DNA of 64,000 nt from Pararhodobacter aggregans (GTDB lineage: Bacteria; Pseudomonadota; Alphaproteobacteria; Rhodobacterales; Rhodobacteraceae), in contig NZ_QDDR01000013.1 of NCBI RefSeq assembly GCF_003075525.1, forward strand, positions 1-64,000. Reading direction: 5' to 3'. Position 1 is the first letter of the stretch. Every line of letters begins with the position of its first letter. A model generated the notes under the pieces. That model made no database searches and was not told where the DNA came from. It saw only the letters and a program-made list of their open reading frames with translations. The position numbers were made by a program, and so were the translations under genes. Below, in pieces: positions 9,415-17,569 of the stretch.

Positions 9415-11454
9415 ATGTCCGCCGCCGACCCCCTGCTCCAGCCCTTTCAATTGAAGCACCTGACGCTCAGGAACCGCGTCTTCATCTCTGCCCATGAACC
9501 GGCCTATGCCGAGGACGGGATGCCCAAGGGCCGCTACCGCGCCTATCACGCCGAACGGGCCAAGGGCGGCGTGGCGCTGACCATGACCGCGGGCTCGGCC
9601 AGCATCTCGCGCGACAGCCCGCCGGTCTTCAACAACATCCTCGCCTGGAAGGACGAGGTGGTGCCCTATATCCGCGACCTGACCGATGCGGTGCACGAAC
9701 ACGGCGCGGCGGTGATGATCCAGATCACCCACCTCGGCCGCCGGACCCGCTGGGACAAGGGCGACTGGCTGCCGGTCCTCAGCCCCAGCCACGAACGCGA
9801 ACCCGCCCACCGCGCCTTTACCAAGCAGATGGAGGACTGGGATATCGAGCGGGTGATCCGCGACTATGCCGATGCCTGCGAGCGGATGAAGGCGGGTGGC
9901 ATGGATGGGGTCGAGTTCGAATGCTACGGCCATCTGATGGACCAGTTCATCTCGCCGCTGACCAACCACCTGCCCGCGCCCTGGGGCGGCGATCTGGACG
10001 CGCGGATGGCCTTTCCGCTGGCCGTGCTGACAGCCTGCCGCGAGCGGGTCGGCCCCGATTTCATCCTGGGCGTGCGCTATGTCGCCGACGAGCGCCTGCC
10101 CGGTGGCGTCGATGCCGCCGAGGGGATCGAGGTGGGCCGCCGCTTCAAGCAATCGGGCCTGGTCGATTTCCTGAACGTCATCCGAGGCCATATCGACACC
10201 GACCCGGGCCTGACGGATGTGATCCCGATCCAGGGCATGCCCTCGGCCCCGCATCTGGACATGGCGGGGGCGGTGCGCCAGGCGGTCGACGTGCCGATCT
10301 TCCATGCCGCGCGGGTGCCGGATGTGGCGACCGCCCGCCATGCCATCGCCGCGGGCAAGGTCGACATGATCGGCATGACCCGCGCGCATCTGACCGAGCC
10401 GCATCTCATGCGCAAGATCCGCGAGAAACAGGAGGACCGCATCCGCCCCTGCGTGGGCGCAAATTACTGCCTGGACCGGATCTATCAGGGGGGTCTGGCG
10501 CTTTGCATCCACAACGCCGCCTCGGGCCGCGAGGAGAGCCTGCCGCAGGCGATCCAGCCGGCCCCCGAGGCCAAGCACGTGGTCATCGTCGGCGCCGGTC
10601 CCGCCGGGCTGGAAGCCGCGCGTGTCGCCGCCGCCCGGGGCCACCGCGTGACGGTCTTCGAGGCCGCAGACCGGCCCGGCGGCCAGATCCGGCTGACCGC
10701 CCAGAGCCACCGCAAGAAGGAAATGATCGGCATCATCGACTGGCGCATGGCCGAATGTAGCGCCGCGGGGGTTAATTTCCGGTTCAATACCTATGCGGAA
10801 GCCGGGACGGTGCTGGCCGAAAACCCGGATATCGTGATCGTCGCCACCGGCGGCCTGCCGAACACGGAGATCCTGGAACGCGGCAACGACCTGGTGGTCA
10901 GCGCCTGGGACATCCTCTCGGGCGATGCCAAGCCCGGCCGCACTGTGCTGGTCATCGATGACGCAGGCGATCACGCCGGCATGCAGGCGGCTGAAATGAT
11001 TGCTGAATCGGGCGCACGAGTCGAGATCATGACCCCCGACCGCGCCTTCGCGCCCGAGGTGATGGCGATGAACCTCGTCCCCTATATGCGCAGCCTGCAG
11101 GCCAGGGACGCGACCTTCACCGTCACCTGGCGGGTCACGGCGGTCGAGCGCGCGGGCAACCAGCTCAGAGCGGTGATCGGCAGCGACTACGGGCCGATGC
11201 GGCAGGAACGGCTGGTCGATCAGGTGGTGGTCAACCACGGCACGCTGCCGCTCGACGAGCTGTATCTGGCGCTGAAGCCGCTTTCGTCGAACCTGGGCGC
11301 GCTGGACCACGAGGCGCTGGTGGCGGGCCAGCCGCAGGCCCGGGTCGACAACCCCAAGGGGCGATTCACGCTGTGGCGGATCGGCGACGCCGTGGCCTCG
11401 CGCAACACCCATGCGGCGATCCTCGACGCGCTGCGGCTGATGGCGGTTCACTGA
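9415..11454 (+). CDS. OYE-family flavin oxidoreductase, N-methylproline/dimethylglycine demethylase type
   Basis: The 679-residue enzyme has two parts: an FMN TIM barrel (residues 1 to about 340, with ITHLGRRTRWD and ECYGHLMDQFISP) and an FAD/NAD-binding half beginning HVVIVGAGPAGLEAARVAA. This is the trimethylamine dehydrogenase architecture. The iron-sulphur region keeps Cys346, Cys352 and Cys364 but has Ala349 where trimethylamine dehydrogenase has its second Cys; I recall this as typical of the stachydrine/N-methylproline demethylase branch. AAGGAAG lies five bases before the chosen ATG, although the frame is open upstream. With the MttB homologue and LysR it suggests stepwise demethylation of a betaine. 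Confidence 0.88.
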   Translation: MSAADPLLQPFQLKHLTLRNRVFISAHEPAYAEDGMPKGRYRAYHAERAKGGVALTMTAGSASISRDSPPVFNNILAWKDEVVPYIRDLTDAVHEHGAAVMIQITHLGRRTRWDKGDWLPVLSPSHEREPAHRAFTKQMEDWDIERVIRDYADACERMKAGGMDGVEFECYGHLMDQFISPLTNHLPAPWGGDLDARMAFPLAVLTACRERVGPDFILGVRYVADERLPGGVDAAEGIEVGRRFKQSGLVDFLNVIRGHIDTDPGLTDVIPIQGMPSAPHLDMAGAVRQAVDVPIFHAARVPDVATARHAIAAGKVDMIGMTRAHLTEPHLMRKIREKQEDRIRPCVGANYCLDRIYQGGLALCIHNAASGREESLPQAIQPAPEAKHVVIVGAGPAGLEAARVAAARGHRVTVFEAADRPGGQIRLTAQSHRKKEMIGIIDWRMAECSAAGVNFRFNTYAEAGTVLAENPDIVIVATGGLPNTEILERGNDLVVSAWDILSGDAKPGRTVLVIDDAGDHAGMQAAEMIAESGARVEIMTPDRAFAPEVMAMNLVPYMRSLQARDATFTVTWRVTAVERAGNQLRAVIGSDYGPMRQERLVDQVVVNHGTLPLDELYLALKPLSSNLGALDHEALVAGQPQARVDNPKGRFTLWRIGDAVASRNTHAAILDALRLMAVH

Positions 11455-11466
11455 ACGGACCGGGTC

Positions 11467-11487
11467 AGGGGGGCCGTCTGCCCCCCT
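11467..11487 (+). terminator. GC-rich hairpin after the demethylase gene
   Basis: AGGGGGGC-CGTCT-GCCCCCCT is a perfect 8-bp stem 13 bp after the stop codon. There is no U-tract, so termination is likely but not certain. A CCCCCCGAGGATAGTT motif follows, similar in reverse to the one at 33921. Confidence 0.5.
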
Positions 11488-11677
11488 CGCCCTGCGGGTT
11501 CACCCCCCGAGGATAGTTGAAGAACGAAGAGGGCGTCAGGGGGCGCGTTAACCTTAACGGTGGTCATCCGGCGACTCCCTCCGGCCCGCGGCGGCGCGGC
11601 ACCGGGACCGCGCCGACGGCCGCCCCGCGCTTGCCTTTCGTCCTGTCGCCGCTAAGGTCCTGGGCAAAGGATGTTCC

Positions 11678-12721
11678 ATGCACCAACTGACCCTCGGCCG
11701 CGACGGCCCCGCGATCCCCGATTTCTGCTTCGGCACCATGACTTTCGGCCGCCAGACGCCCGAGGCGGAGGCCTTCCGCCAGTTGGACATGGCACGCGAG
11801 CGGGGTCTCATCTTTCTCGACACCGCCGAGATGTACCCGGTCAACCCGGTCGAGGCCGGGACCCGCGGCCTGACCGAGGCGATCCTCGGCCGCTGGATGG
11901 CGGCGCGGGGCGGGCGCGAGGGGCTGGTCCTCGCCACCAAGGTGACCGGCGAGGGCAGCGCGGTGATCGAGGGGGGCGCGCCGCGGATCGACCGGGCGCG
12001 GCTGCGGGCGGCGGTCGAGGAGTCGCTCGGGCGGCTCGGCACCGATCATATCGACCTCTTTCAGCTGCATTGGCCGGACCGGGGATCCTATCACTTCCGC
12101 AAGCATTGGTCCTACAAGCCGGGCGCCGATGCCGCGGGGTTCCGCGCCCATGTCGAGGAGGTCCTGACCGAGGCGCAGGCGCTGATCGCCGAGGGCAAGA
12201 TCGGGCGGCTGGGGCTGTCCAATGAAACCGCCTGGGGCCTGGCGCAATGGATCCGCGCGGCCGAGGAGCGGGGCCTGCCGCGCATCGCCTCGATCCAGAA
12301 CGAATATTCCCTGCTGTGCCGGCTCTTCGACACCGATCTGGCCGAGGCGAGCGTCATGGAGGAAGTGCCGCTTCTGGGCTTCTCGCCGCTGGCCACCGGG
12401 CTGTTGACCGGCAAATACGCGGGCGATGTGACGCCCGAGGACTCGCGCCGCGCGCGCAACCCCGACCTTGGCGGACGGATCACGCCGCGGGTCTTCGAGG
12501 CCGTCGCCGCCTATCGCGGGCTGGCGCTGGACTGGGGAATGGATCCGGTGGTCATGGCGCTGGCCTGGTTCCGCAGCCGCCCCTTCACCGCGATCCCGAT
12601 TCTGGGCGCGACGACGGCCGCGCAGCTGGAACAGCAACTGCCCGCGCTGGAGACCAATTTGCCAGAGGCGCTGGTCGCGGCCATCGACCAGGTCTACCGC
12701 GCCCATCCCCTGCCCTATTGA
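11678..12721 (+). CDS. Aldo/keto reductase (Tas-like)
   Basis: This NADPH-dependent oxidoreductase of 347 residues has the AKR tetrad: FLDTAEMYP supplies Asp and Tyr, LATKVTG the Lys and LFQLHWPD the His. The long insert after the His and the Q-NEYSLL segment resemble Tas and related sugar-keto reductases. AAGGA eight bases before the ATG supports the start. The small lipoprotein gene follows after 7 bp, so the two are probably co-transcribed. The substrate cannot be told from sequence. Confidence 0.9.
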   Translation: MHQLTLGRDGPAIPDFCFGTMTFGRQTPEAEAFRQLDMARERGLIFLDTAEMYPVNPVEAGTRGLTEAILGRWMAARGGREGLVLATKVTGEGSAVIEGGAPRIDRARLRAAVEESLGRLGTDHIDLFQLHWPDRGSYHFRKHWSYKPGADAAGFRAHVEEVLTEAQALIAEGKIGRLGLSNETAWGLAQWIRAAEERGLPRIASIQNEYSLLCRLFDTDLAEASVMEEVPLLGFSPLATGLLTGKYAGDVTPEDSRRARNPDLGGRITPRVFEAVAAYRGLALDWGMDPVVMALAWFRSRPFTAIPILGATTAAQLEQQLPALETNLPEALVAAIDQVYRAHPLPY

Positions 12722-12728
12722 GCGGCCG

Positions 12729-13139
12729 ATGCGGGGGGTTCTGATCGCGCTGCTGGTGGCGGGCTTGCTGGCCGGATGCCGGATCGCCGGGCCGGGTGGG
12801 GATGCGGCGGCGCCCGCGGACAGCGCGATCACCGAACAGGCCTTGCCGCCCCAGACCGAGGCGCCCGTGCCAGAGGCAGAACCCGAGCCCGAGCCCGCTT
12901 TTCTGGCCGAACAGCGCCGTCTTTGCGAGCAGGGCGGCGGGCAATTGGCGTTCCGGGGCCGCGGTGTCGTCGCCTGTCTGCGCCCGACCCGCGACGCTGG
13001 CCAGCGCTGTCAGGCCGCCGCCGATTGCGAGGGCCTGTGCCTGGCCCGCTCGGGCAGCTGCGCGCCGATCTCGCCGCTGTTCGGCTGTCAGGAGGTCTTC
13101 ACCGCCCGGGGCCTGCGCGAGACGCTCTGCACGGAGTGA
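12729..13139 (+). CDS. Small lipoprotein with a Cys-rich C-terminus
   Basis: The 136-residue protein begins MRGVLIALLVAGLLAGC, a lipoprotein signal peptide with lipobox LLAGC, so it is lipid-anchored. A Pro/Glu-rich linker (residues 40-60) leads to a domain with eight Cys in patterns such as CEQGG, CLRP, CQAAADCEGLC and CAPISPLFGCQ, likely disulphide-bonded in the periplasm. The start overlaps nothing and lies 7 bp after the aldo/keto reductase. I do not recognise the family; similar small Cys-rich lipoproteins occur across Rhodobacterales. Confidence 0.75.
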   Translation: MRGVLIALLVAGLLAGCRIAGPGGDAAAPADSAITEQALPPQTEAPVPEAEPEPEPAFLAEQRRLCEQGGGQLAFRGRGVVACLRPTRDAGQRCQAAADCEGLCLARSGSCAPISPLFGCQEVFTARGLRETLCTE

Positions 13140-13168
13140 TTGACGCGCCCGCGGGCCAAGCGTAGGAC
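13140..13168 (+). promoter_or_regulatory. Sigma-70 promoter of rnpB
   Basis: TTGACG (13140-13145) and TAGGAC (13163-13168) are separated by 17 bp. The expected start site, about 13175, falls right at the first base pair of the RNase P RNA. The same two hexamers and spacing recur before the trp leader at 15591. Confidence 0.75.
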
Positions 13169-13175
13169 ACCCCTC

Positions 13176-13570
13176 GCGCGGATGGCCGGACGGCCGCGGG
13201 TCCTCGGATCCGAGGAAAGTCCGGACTCCATGAGGCAACGGTGCCGGGTAACGCCCGGCCGGGGCAACCCGAGGGAAAGCGCCACAGAGAAGAGACCGCC
13301 CAAGCCGCAAGGCGCGGGTAAGGGTGAAACGGTGGGGTAAGAGCCCACCGCGGGACGGGCAACCGGACCGGCAAGGCAAGCCCCACCGGGAGCAATGCCG
13401 AATAGGGGCCTCGCGCGGGCATGATCGGCTCTCGCCGATATCGCCGCAGGGACGTCTCAGCCCAGAGGCCCGGGTTGGCAGCTCGACCCCGCCGGTAACG
13501 GACGGGGCAGATGAATGGCCGTCGAAGGGGGCAACCCCGGAACAGAATCCGGCTTACAGGCCATCCGCGC
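13176..13570 (+). ncRNA. rnpB: RNase P RNA, bacterial type A
   Basis: This catalytic RNA trims tRNA 5' ends. The conserved GAGGAAAGTCCGGACTCC block at about 13211-13228, the ACAGAATCCGGCTTACAGG block at 13542-13560 and the CGAAGGGGGC-type helices are diagnostic. The outer P1 helix is visible: GCGCGGATGGCC at 13176-13187 pairs with GGCCATCCGCGC at 13559-13570. Length is about 395 nt. Several open frames cross it, but they are not coding. Confidence 0.96.
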
Positions 13571-13706
13571 AAACCGGCTTTTCGTCGAATTCCAGCCAAA
13601 TGCCACATTTGTGCCCGATGGCCTGCTTAGCGTTAAGGCGTTCAACGGGGGCTGGCCGCGATTCGGCTTGGCCCGGCCCTGTCATCGCAGGGTGGAAGGT
13701 GAGTTC

Positions 13707-15236
13707 ATGTCCGAGACCGCATCGCGCAAACGCCTGTTCACCGAAGCCAACCGCCGCCGGCCCTGGACCGGCCGGGCGCGGCCGCGTCTTCTGGGCGGTC
13801 AGGCACAGGCCGCGGCGCAGCGGCTGAGCCGCCCGTCGATGAAGCCGCAGGTGCTGGGCTATCTGCAGTTCTGCGTCGATGTGCTCACCGTGGGACTGGC
13901 CGGGCGTCTGGCCTTCCCGCTGGTCGAGGAGGCGATCTTTTCCGACCTGCAACGGCTCGAGGTGATCTGGCTGGGCGCGCTCAGCGTGGCGCTGGTCGGC
14001 CGCATCGCCGGGGCCTATGGCTTTCGCTGCATGCGCAGCCTGTGGCGGGCGACGGCCACCGCGCTGGCCTCGCTGATTATCGGTCTGATGCTGTTGGCGG
14101 GGCTGCTCATCCTGGCGGGCCTGCCGCGCGGCATGGTCGAGGCCTGGATGCTCTTCTGGTTCATCGCCGCGGCCGGGTTCATGCTGACCTCCCGCGTGGC
14201 GATGGAATTGCGCATCGCCCATCTGGTGCAGACCGGGCGGCTGGAACATCGCATCGTGCTGGTCGGCGGCGGCGACACGCTGGAGCCCCTGGTGCGCGAG
14301 ATCGACCGCGAGCGGCGGCGCGGCCGCAGGCTCTGTGCCTTTTTCGACGAACGGATGGACGACCGCTCGCCCGCCATGGTCGCGGGTCACCACAAGGCCG
14401 GGGATGTCGACGATCTGGTCGAATTCGCCCGTCTGGCCAAGATCGACACGGTCATCATCGCCATCCCCGCCGCCTCGCAACAGCGGATCCGCGAATTGCT
14501 GGGCCGGCTCTTCGTGCTGCCCGTGGATATCTGCGTGCTCGACGACGCCGAGATCCCGGAATTCTCGCGCAAGCGGCGCTCGCGCATCGGCCCGTTCAAG
14601 CTGATCGAGATCTACAAGCGCCCGATCGGCGGATTCGCCGCCGTGCAGAAACGGGCCTTCGACATCGTGCTGTCCCTGATCGCCATCGCCCTCTTTGCGC
14701 CGCTGATGCTGGCGGTGGGCATCGCGGTGCGGCTGGAAAGCCCCGGTCCCGCGCTCTTCCGCCAGAAGCGGCATGGCTACAACAACAAGCCCATCGAGGT
14801 GCTGAAATTCCGCTCGATGTACACCGACCAATGCGACCCCACCGCGGTCAAGGCGGTGCGGCGCGGCGATTCCCGCGTGACCCGGGTCGGGCGGTTCATC
14901 CGCCGTACCTCGATCGACGAATTGCCGCAGTTCTTCAACGTGCTGAAGGGCGATCTGTCGATGGTCGGACCCCGGCCCCACGCCCTGACCGCGCGCACCG
15001 GCGACATCGTCTATGACCAGATCACCGAGGCCTATTCGGCCCGCCACAAGGTCAAGCCCGGCGTCACCGGCTGGGCCCAGATCAGCGGCTGGCGCGGCGA
15101 GATGAACTCGCCCGAGAAGATCCGCGCCCGCATCGAGCATGACCTTTACTACATCGAAAACTGGTCGCTCTGGCTGGATCTGAAGATCGTTCTGCTGACA
15201 CCCTGGAGCCTGGTCACCACGAAAAACGCCTATTGA
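13707..15236 (+). CDS. Undecaprenyl-phosphate sugar-1-phosphate transferase (WcaJ/ExoY-type)
   Basis: The 509-residue membrane enzyme starts exopolysaccharide repeat synthesis by loading a sugar phosphate on undecaprenyl phosphate. Four or five membrane helices (residues 48-160) precede a Rossmann-like CoA-binding middle (HRIVLVGGGDTLEPLVREI). The catalytic domain begins at KRAFDIVLSLIAI with the family blocks LFRQKRHGYN, VLKFRSMY, RRTSIDELPQFFNVLKGD, MVGPRPH and VKPGVTGWAQ. The ATG at 13707, preceded by GGAAGG, is preferred over upstream in-frame starts, which lie within rnpB. It stands alone without other glycosyltransferases, as wcaJ-type initiators sometimes do. Confidence 0.9.
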   Translation: MSETASRKRLFTEANRRRPWTGRARPRLLGGQAQAAAQRLSRPSMKPQVLGYLQFCVDVLTVGLAGRLAFPLVEEAIFSDLQRLEVIWLGALSVALVGRIAGAYGFRCMRSLWRATATALASLIIGLMLLAGLLILAGLPRGMVEAWMLFWFIAAAGFMLTSRVAMELRIAHLVQTGRLEHRIVLVGGGDTLEPLVREIDRERRRGRRLCAFFDERMDDRSPAMVAGHHKAGDVDDLVEFARLAKIDTVIIAIPAASQQRIRELLGRLFVLPVDICVLDDAEIPEFSRKRRSRIGPFKLIEIYKRPIGGFAAVQKRAFDIVLSLIAIALFAPLMLAVGIAVRLESPGPALFRQKRHGYNNKPIEVLKFRSMYTDQCDPTAVKAVRRGDSRVTRVGRFIRRTSIDELPQFFNVLKGDLSMVGPRPHALTARTGDIVYDQITEAYSARHKVKPGVTGWAQISGWRGEMNSPEKIRARIEHDLYYIENWSLWLDLKIVLLTPWSLVTTKNAY

Positions 15237-15268
15237 GCGAAAACCCCGTCCCGGGCCCCATTCGCCCG

Positions 15269-15296
15269 TTGACTCTGGCGCTTCCATGCGTAAAAG
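15269..15296 (+). promoter_or_regulatory. Likely promoter of rpmG
   Basis: TTGACT (15269-15274) and TAAAAG (15291-15296) are separated by 16 bp, about 58 bp before the rpmG start. Confidence 0.55.
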
Positions 15297-15353
15297 GCGG
15301 GCTTCATAGGAATTCATCGGCAGCTGTTCGACTGCCGTGCGCAGGAGATACCG

Positions 15354-15521
15354 ATGGCGAAGCCGACGACGATCAAGATCCGTCTGAATTCGACGGCGGG
15401 CACTGGCCACTTCTACGTGACCAAGAAAAACGCCCGGACGATGACTGAAAAGATGACCATCCGCAAATTCGACCCGGTGGTCCGTCAGCACGTGGAATAC
15501 AAGGAAGGCAAGATCAAGTAA
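15354..15521 (+). CDS. rpmG: 50S ribosomal protein L33
   Basis: The 55-residue protein [13 protein letters not shown]...[18 protein letters not shown] is a complete bacterial L33. It lacks the zinc-binding Cys pairs, so it is the Cys-free form usual in proteobacteria. AGGAGA lies five bases before the ATG. It has its own promoter (15269) and terminator (15543), so it is a single-gene transcript. Confidence 0.96.
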   Translation: MAKPTTIKIRLNSTAGTGHFYVTKKNARTMTEKMTIRKFDPVVRQHVEYKEGKIK

Positions 15522-15542
15522 GATCCGCCTCCACTTCCGACT

Positions 15543-15571
15543 GGGGCCGTTCCTTCGGGGGCGGCCCTTTT
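15543..15571 (+). terminator. Rho-independent terminator of rpmG
   Basis: GGGCCG at 15544-15549 pairs with CGGCCC at 15562-15567 and is followed by TTTT. It lies 22 bp after the rpmG stop and insulates it from the trp leader promoter. Confidence 0.75.
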
Positions 15572-15590
15572 CGTTTGCTCTGCCCCCCGA

Positions 15591-15619
15591 TTGACGCCCT
15601 CCCGCCCGGGCGCTAGGAC
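15591..15619 (+). promoter_or_regulatory. Sigma-70 promoter of the trp leader/trpS
   Basis: TTGACG (15591-15596), 17 bp, TAGGAC (15614-15619). The predicted start site at about 15626 coincides with the A of the leader-peptide ATG, so the leader would be translated from a leaderless mRNA. Confidence 0.65.
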
Positions 15620-15625
15620 GGGCCC

Positions 15626-15673
15626 ATGGAAAACACCCTGATCGTCGCATGCTTCTGGTGGCTGGCTCCCTGA
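15626..15673 (+). CDS. trpL: Trp leader peptide
   Basis: The 15-codon frame MENTLIVACFWWLAP ends in TGA at 15671-15673 and has two adjacent Trp codons at 15656-15661, near its end. It precedes a terminator/antiterminator pair and trpS. Tandem Trp codons at this place are the hallmark of ribosome-mediated attenuation. No ribosome binding site is seen, which fits the leaderless start predicted from the promoter. A leaderless trpL is established for Sinorhizobium meliloti trpE(G); here the target gene is trpS instead. Confidence 0.75.
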   Translation: MENTLIVACFWWLAP

Positions 15674-15728
15674 CAAGGCGGCCGGACCAGCAGATGTATC
15701 CCGAGGCCGCCGCTGGGGCGGCCTTTTT
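15655..15728 (+). promoter_or_regulatory. Trp attenuator (alternative RNA hairpins) before trpS
   Basis: Region 4, GGCGGCCT at 15717-15724 followed by TTTT, pairs perfectly with AGGCCGCC at 15704-15711 to form a terminator. Region 2, GGCGGCC at 15677-15683, can instead pair with GGCCGCC at 15705-15711 to form an antiterminator. Region 1, inside the leader (CTGGT at 15655-15659 and GGCTG after it), can pair with CGGCC and ACCAG at 15679-15690. When Trp-tRNA is scarce, stalling at the two Trp codons would free region 2 and let transcription continue. These pairings were read by eye and not folded by software. Confidence 0.75.
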
Positions 15729-15778
15729 GTTTTCCTCGCGTCCCCCGCGGCCCTCTTCGTACCAAAGAGAAACGCACC

Positions 15779-16780
15779 ATGGACAAACCCGTCATCCTCA
15801 CCGGCGACCGCACCACCGGGCCGCTCCACATCGGCCATTACGCCGGATCGCTCGCCAACCGGCTGCGCTGTCAGCAGACGCATGAGCAATTCCTGCTGCT
15901 GGCCGATACCCAGGCGCTGACCGACAACGCCCATGACCCCGGCAAGGTGCGCCGCAACGTGATCGAGGTGGCGCTCGATTACCTCGCCGTCGGCATCGAC
16001 CCGGCGCAATCGACGATCTGCCTGCAATCGCATCTGCCGGCGCTGGCCGAGCTGTCGATGCTCTACCTCAACTTCGTCACCGTCGCCCGGCTGGAGCGCA
16101 ACCCGACCATCAAGGACGAGATCCGCGCCCGGGGATTCGGCCGCGACATTCCCGCGGGCTTCCTGTGCTACCCCGCCGCGCAGGCCGCCGACATCACCGC
16201 CTTCAAGGCCACCGTGGTCCCGGTGGGCGAGGATCAGGCGCCGCTGATTGAACAGACCAACGAGATCGTGCGCCGCATCAACGCCACTGCGGGCTGTCCG
16301 GTGCTGCCCGAGGCGCAGGCGGTGATCCCCGCCGCGGGGCGGCTGCCCGGCATCGACGGCAAGGCCAAGATGTCGAAATCGGGCGGCAATGCGATTGCCC
16401 TCTCGGCCTCGGCCGACCAGATCCGCAGCGCGGTGCGGGCCATGTTCACCGACTCCGACCACCTGCGCATCGAGGATCCGGGCCGGGTCGAGGGCAATGT
16501 CGTCTTCGCCTATCTTGACGCCTTCGACCCGGACCCCGACGGGCTGGCCGAGCTGAAGGCGCACTACCGGCGGGGCGGGCTGGGCGATGGCACCATCAAG
16601 GCCCGGCTCGAGGAGATCCTGCAGGCCCTGCTGGCGCCGATCCGCGCGCGCCGGGCAGAGCTCGCCACCGATCCGGGCTTTGTGGTCGAGGTGATCCGCC
16701 AGGGCACCGCCCGGGCCCGGGAACGGACCGAGGCGACGCGGCAGGAGGTGGTCGCGGCGCTGGGGCTCTTCCGGCTCTAG
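15779..16780 (+). CDS. trpS: Tryptophan--tRNA ligase, auxiliary (TrpRS II-like) type
   Basis: It charges tRNA-Trp. [11 protein letters not shown] holds HIGH at residues 17-20 and KMSKS is at 197-201; the length is 333 residues. The text ([64 protein letters not shown]) looks more like the branch of second TrpRS enzymes known from Gram-positives and Deinococcus than the E. coli-like housekeeping enzyme, so a second copy may exist elsewhere in the genome; that is inference. Expression appears to be under the attenuator directly upstream. The start ATG lies 50 bp after the terminator stem. Confidence 0.93.
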   Translation: MDKPVILTGDRTTGPLHIGHYAGSLANRLRCQQTHEQFLLLADTQALTDNAHDPGKVRRNVIEVALDYLAVGIDPAQSTICLQSHLPALAELSMLYLNFVTVARLERNPTIKDEIRARGFGRDIPAGFLCYPAAQAADITAFKATVVPVGEDQAPLIEQTNEIVRRINATAGCPVLPEAQAVIPAAGRLPGIDGKAKMSKSGGNAIALSASADQIRSAVRAMFTDSDHLRIEDPGRVEGNVVFAYLDAFDPDPDGLAELKAHYRRGGLGDGTIKARLEEILQALLAPIRARRAELATDPGFVVEVIRQGTARARERTEATRQEVVAALGLFRL

Positions 16781-16851
16781 CCCCCCATGCGGAACCCGGC
16801 CCCCGGCTCGCGCGTTTTCCCCCATCGCAACCACTCTCAGGGAGAGAGAAA

Positions 16852-16977
16852 ATGCCGAGCCAAGCCAAACCCGGATCGCAGACCAAGAAACCCGCCGAGG
16901 GCCAGCCCAAGGGCAAGGCCAAGATCATCTCGGAAGAGAACAAGGAAACCGGCAAGGGCAAGGGCGCCAAGCGCTGA
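16852..16977 (+). CDS. Small Lys-rich protein
   Basis: This frame of 41 residues, MPSQAKPGSQTKKPAEGQ...GKGKGAKR, is very basic and hydrophilic with no hydrophobic segment. A strong GGAGAGAGAAA ribosome binding site precedes the ATG. It lies 71 bp after trpS. Its composition resembles small stress-associated, intrinsically disordered proteins, but no family can be named. The site and spacing favour a real gene; composition alone would not. Confidence 0.5.
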   Translation: MPSQAKPGSQTKKPAEGQPKGKAKIISEENKETGKGKGAKR

Positions 16978-17152
16978 GGCCCCGGTTCAGGGGCGGCGAC
17001 GGGCCTTCCGCCGCCGCCTCCGAGCGGCTATGATAGCACAGGCATCCCCGGTGGGAGAGTGTTGACGAAATCTGAACGGCACAGAACAAGTCCCTGAATT
17101 CGCTGAACCCGCCACCCTGTCCCACACCTGGGACACTTGTTTCCGGCAGCCG

Positions 17153-17569
17153 ATGCACAGCAGTTTCACCCTTCAGACCCAAGGCCCCGGCCTTTATGAT
17201 CTCACCCCCCAGGTCGCCGCCTGGGTCGGCCGTTCGAAGCCCGACGAGGCGCTTCTGACGCTCTTCATCCGCCACACCTCGGCCAGCCTCCTGATCCAGG
17301 AGAACGCCGATGCGGATGTCCAGCGCGACCTCAAGACCTGGCTGAACCGGCTGGTCCCGCCCTCGAACGATCCCTCGATGCGCTGGATCACCCATACGCT
17401 GGAAGGCCCCGACGACATGCCCGCCCATATCAAGGCCGCGCATCTGCCGGTCAGCCTGCAGATCCCGGTGATCTCGGGCGAGATGGCGCTGGGAAGCTGG
17501 CAGGGGATCTATCTGGTCGAGCACCGGATGAAGCCCCACAAGCGGCAGGTCGTCGCCCTGTTGCGGTGA
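17153..17569 (+). CDS. yjbQ: YjbQ family protein (UPF0047)
   Basis: The 138-residue protein matches the UPF0047 pattern: DLTPQVAAWV at the start, FIRHTSASLLIQENADADVQRDL in the middle, THTLEGPDDMPAHIKAAHL and GTWQGIYLVEHR-like GSWQGIYLVEHR at the end. Family members have a weak thiamine-phosphate synthase activity, but the physiological role is unsettled. The stop overlaps the GTG of the next gene (GTGA), indicating coupled translation. Confidence 0.92.
   Translation: MHSSFTLQTQGPGLYDLTPQVAAWVGRSKPDEALLTLFIRHTSASLLIQENADADVQRDLKTWLNRLVPPSNDPSMRWITHTLEGPDDMPAHIKAAHLPVSLQIPVISGEMALGSWQGIYLVEHRMKPHKRQVVALLR

Noticed and set aside
9334-11451. 705-codon frame (-) opposite the OYE demethylase
   Set aside because: Antisense to a well-supported two-domain enzyme; composition is typical of a shadow.
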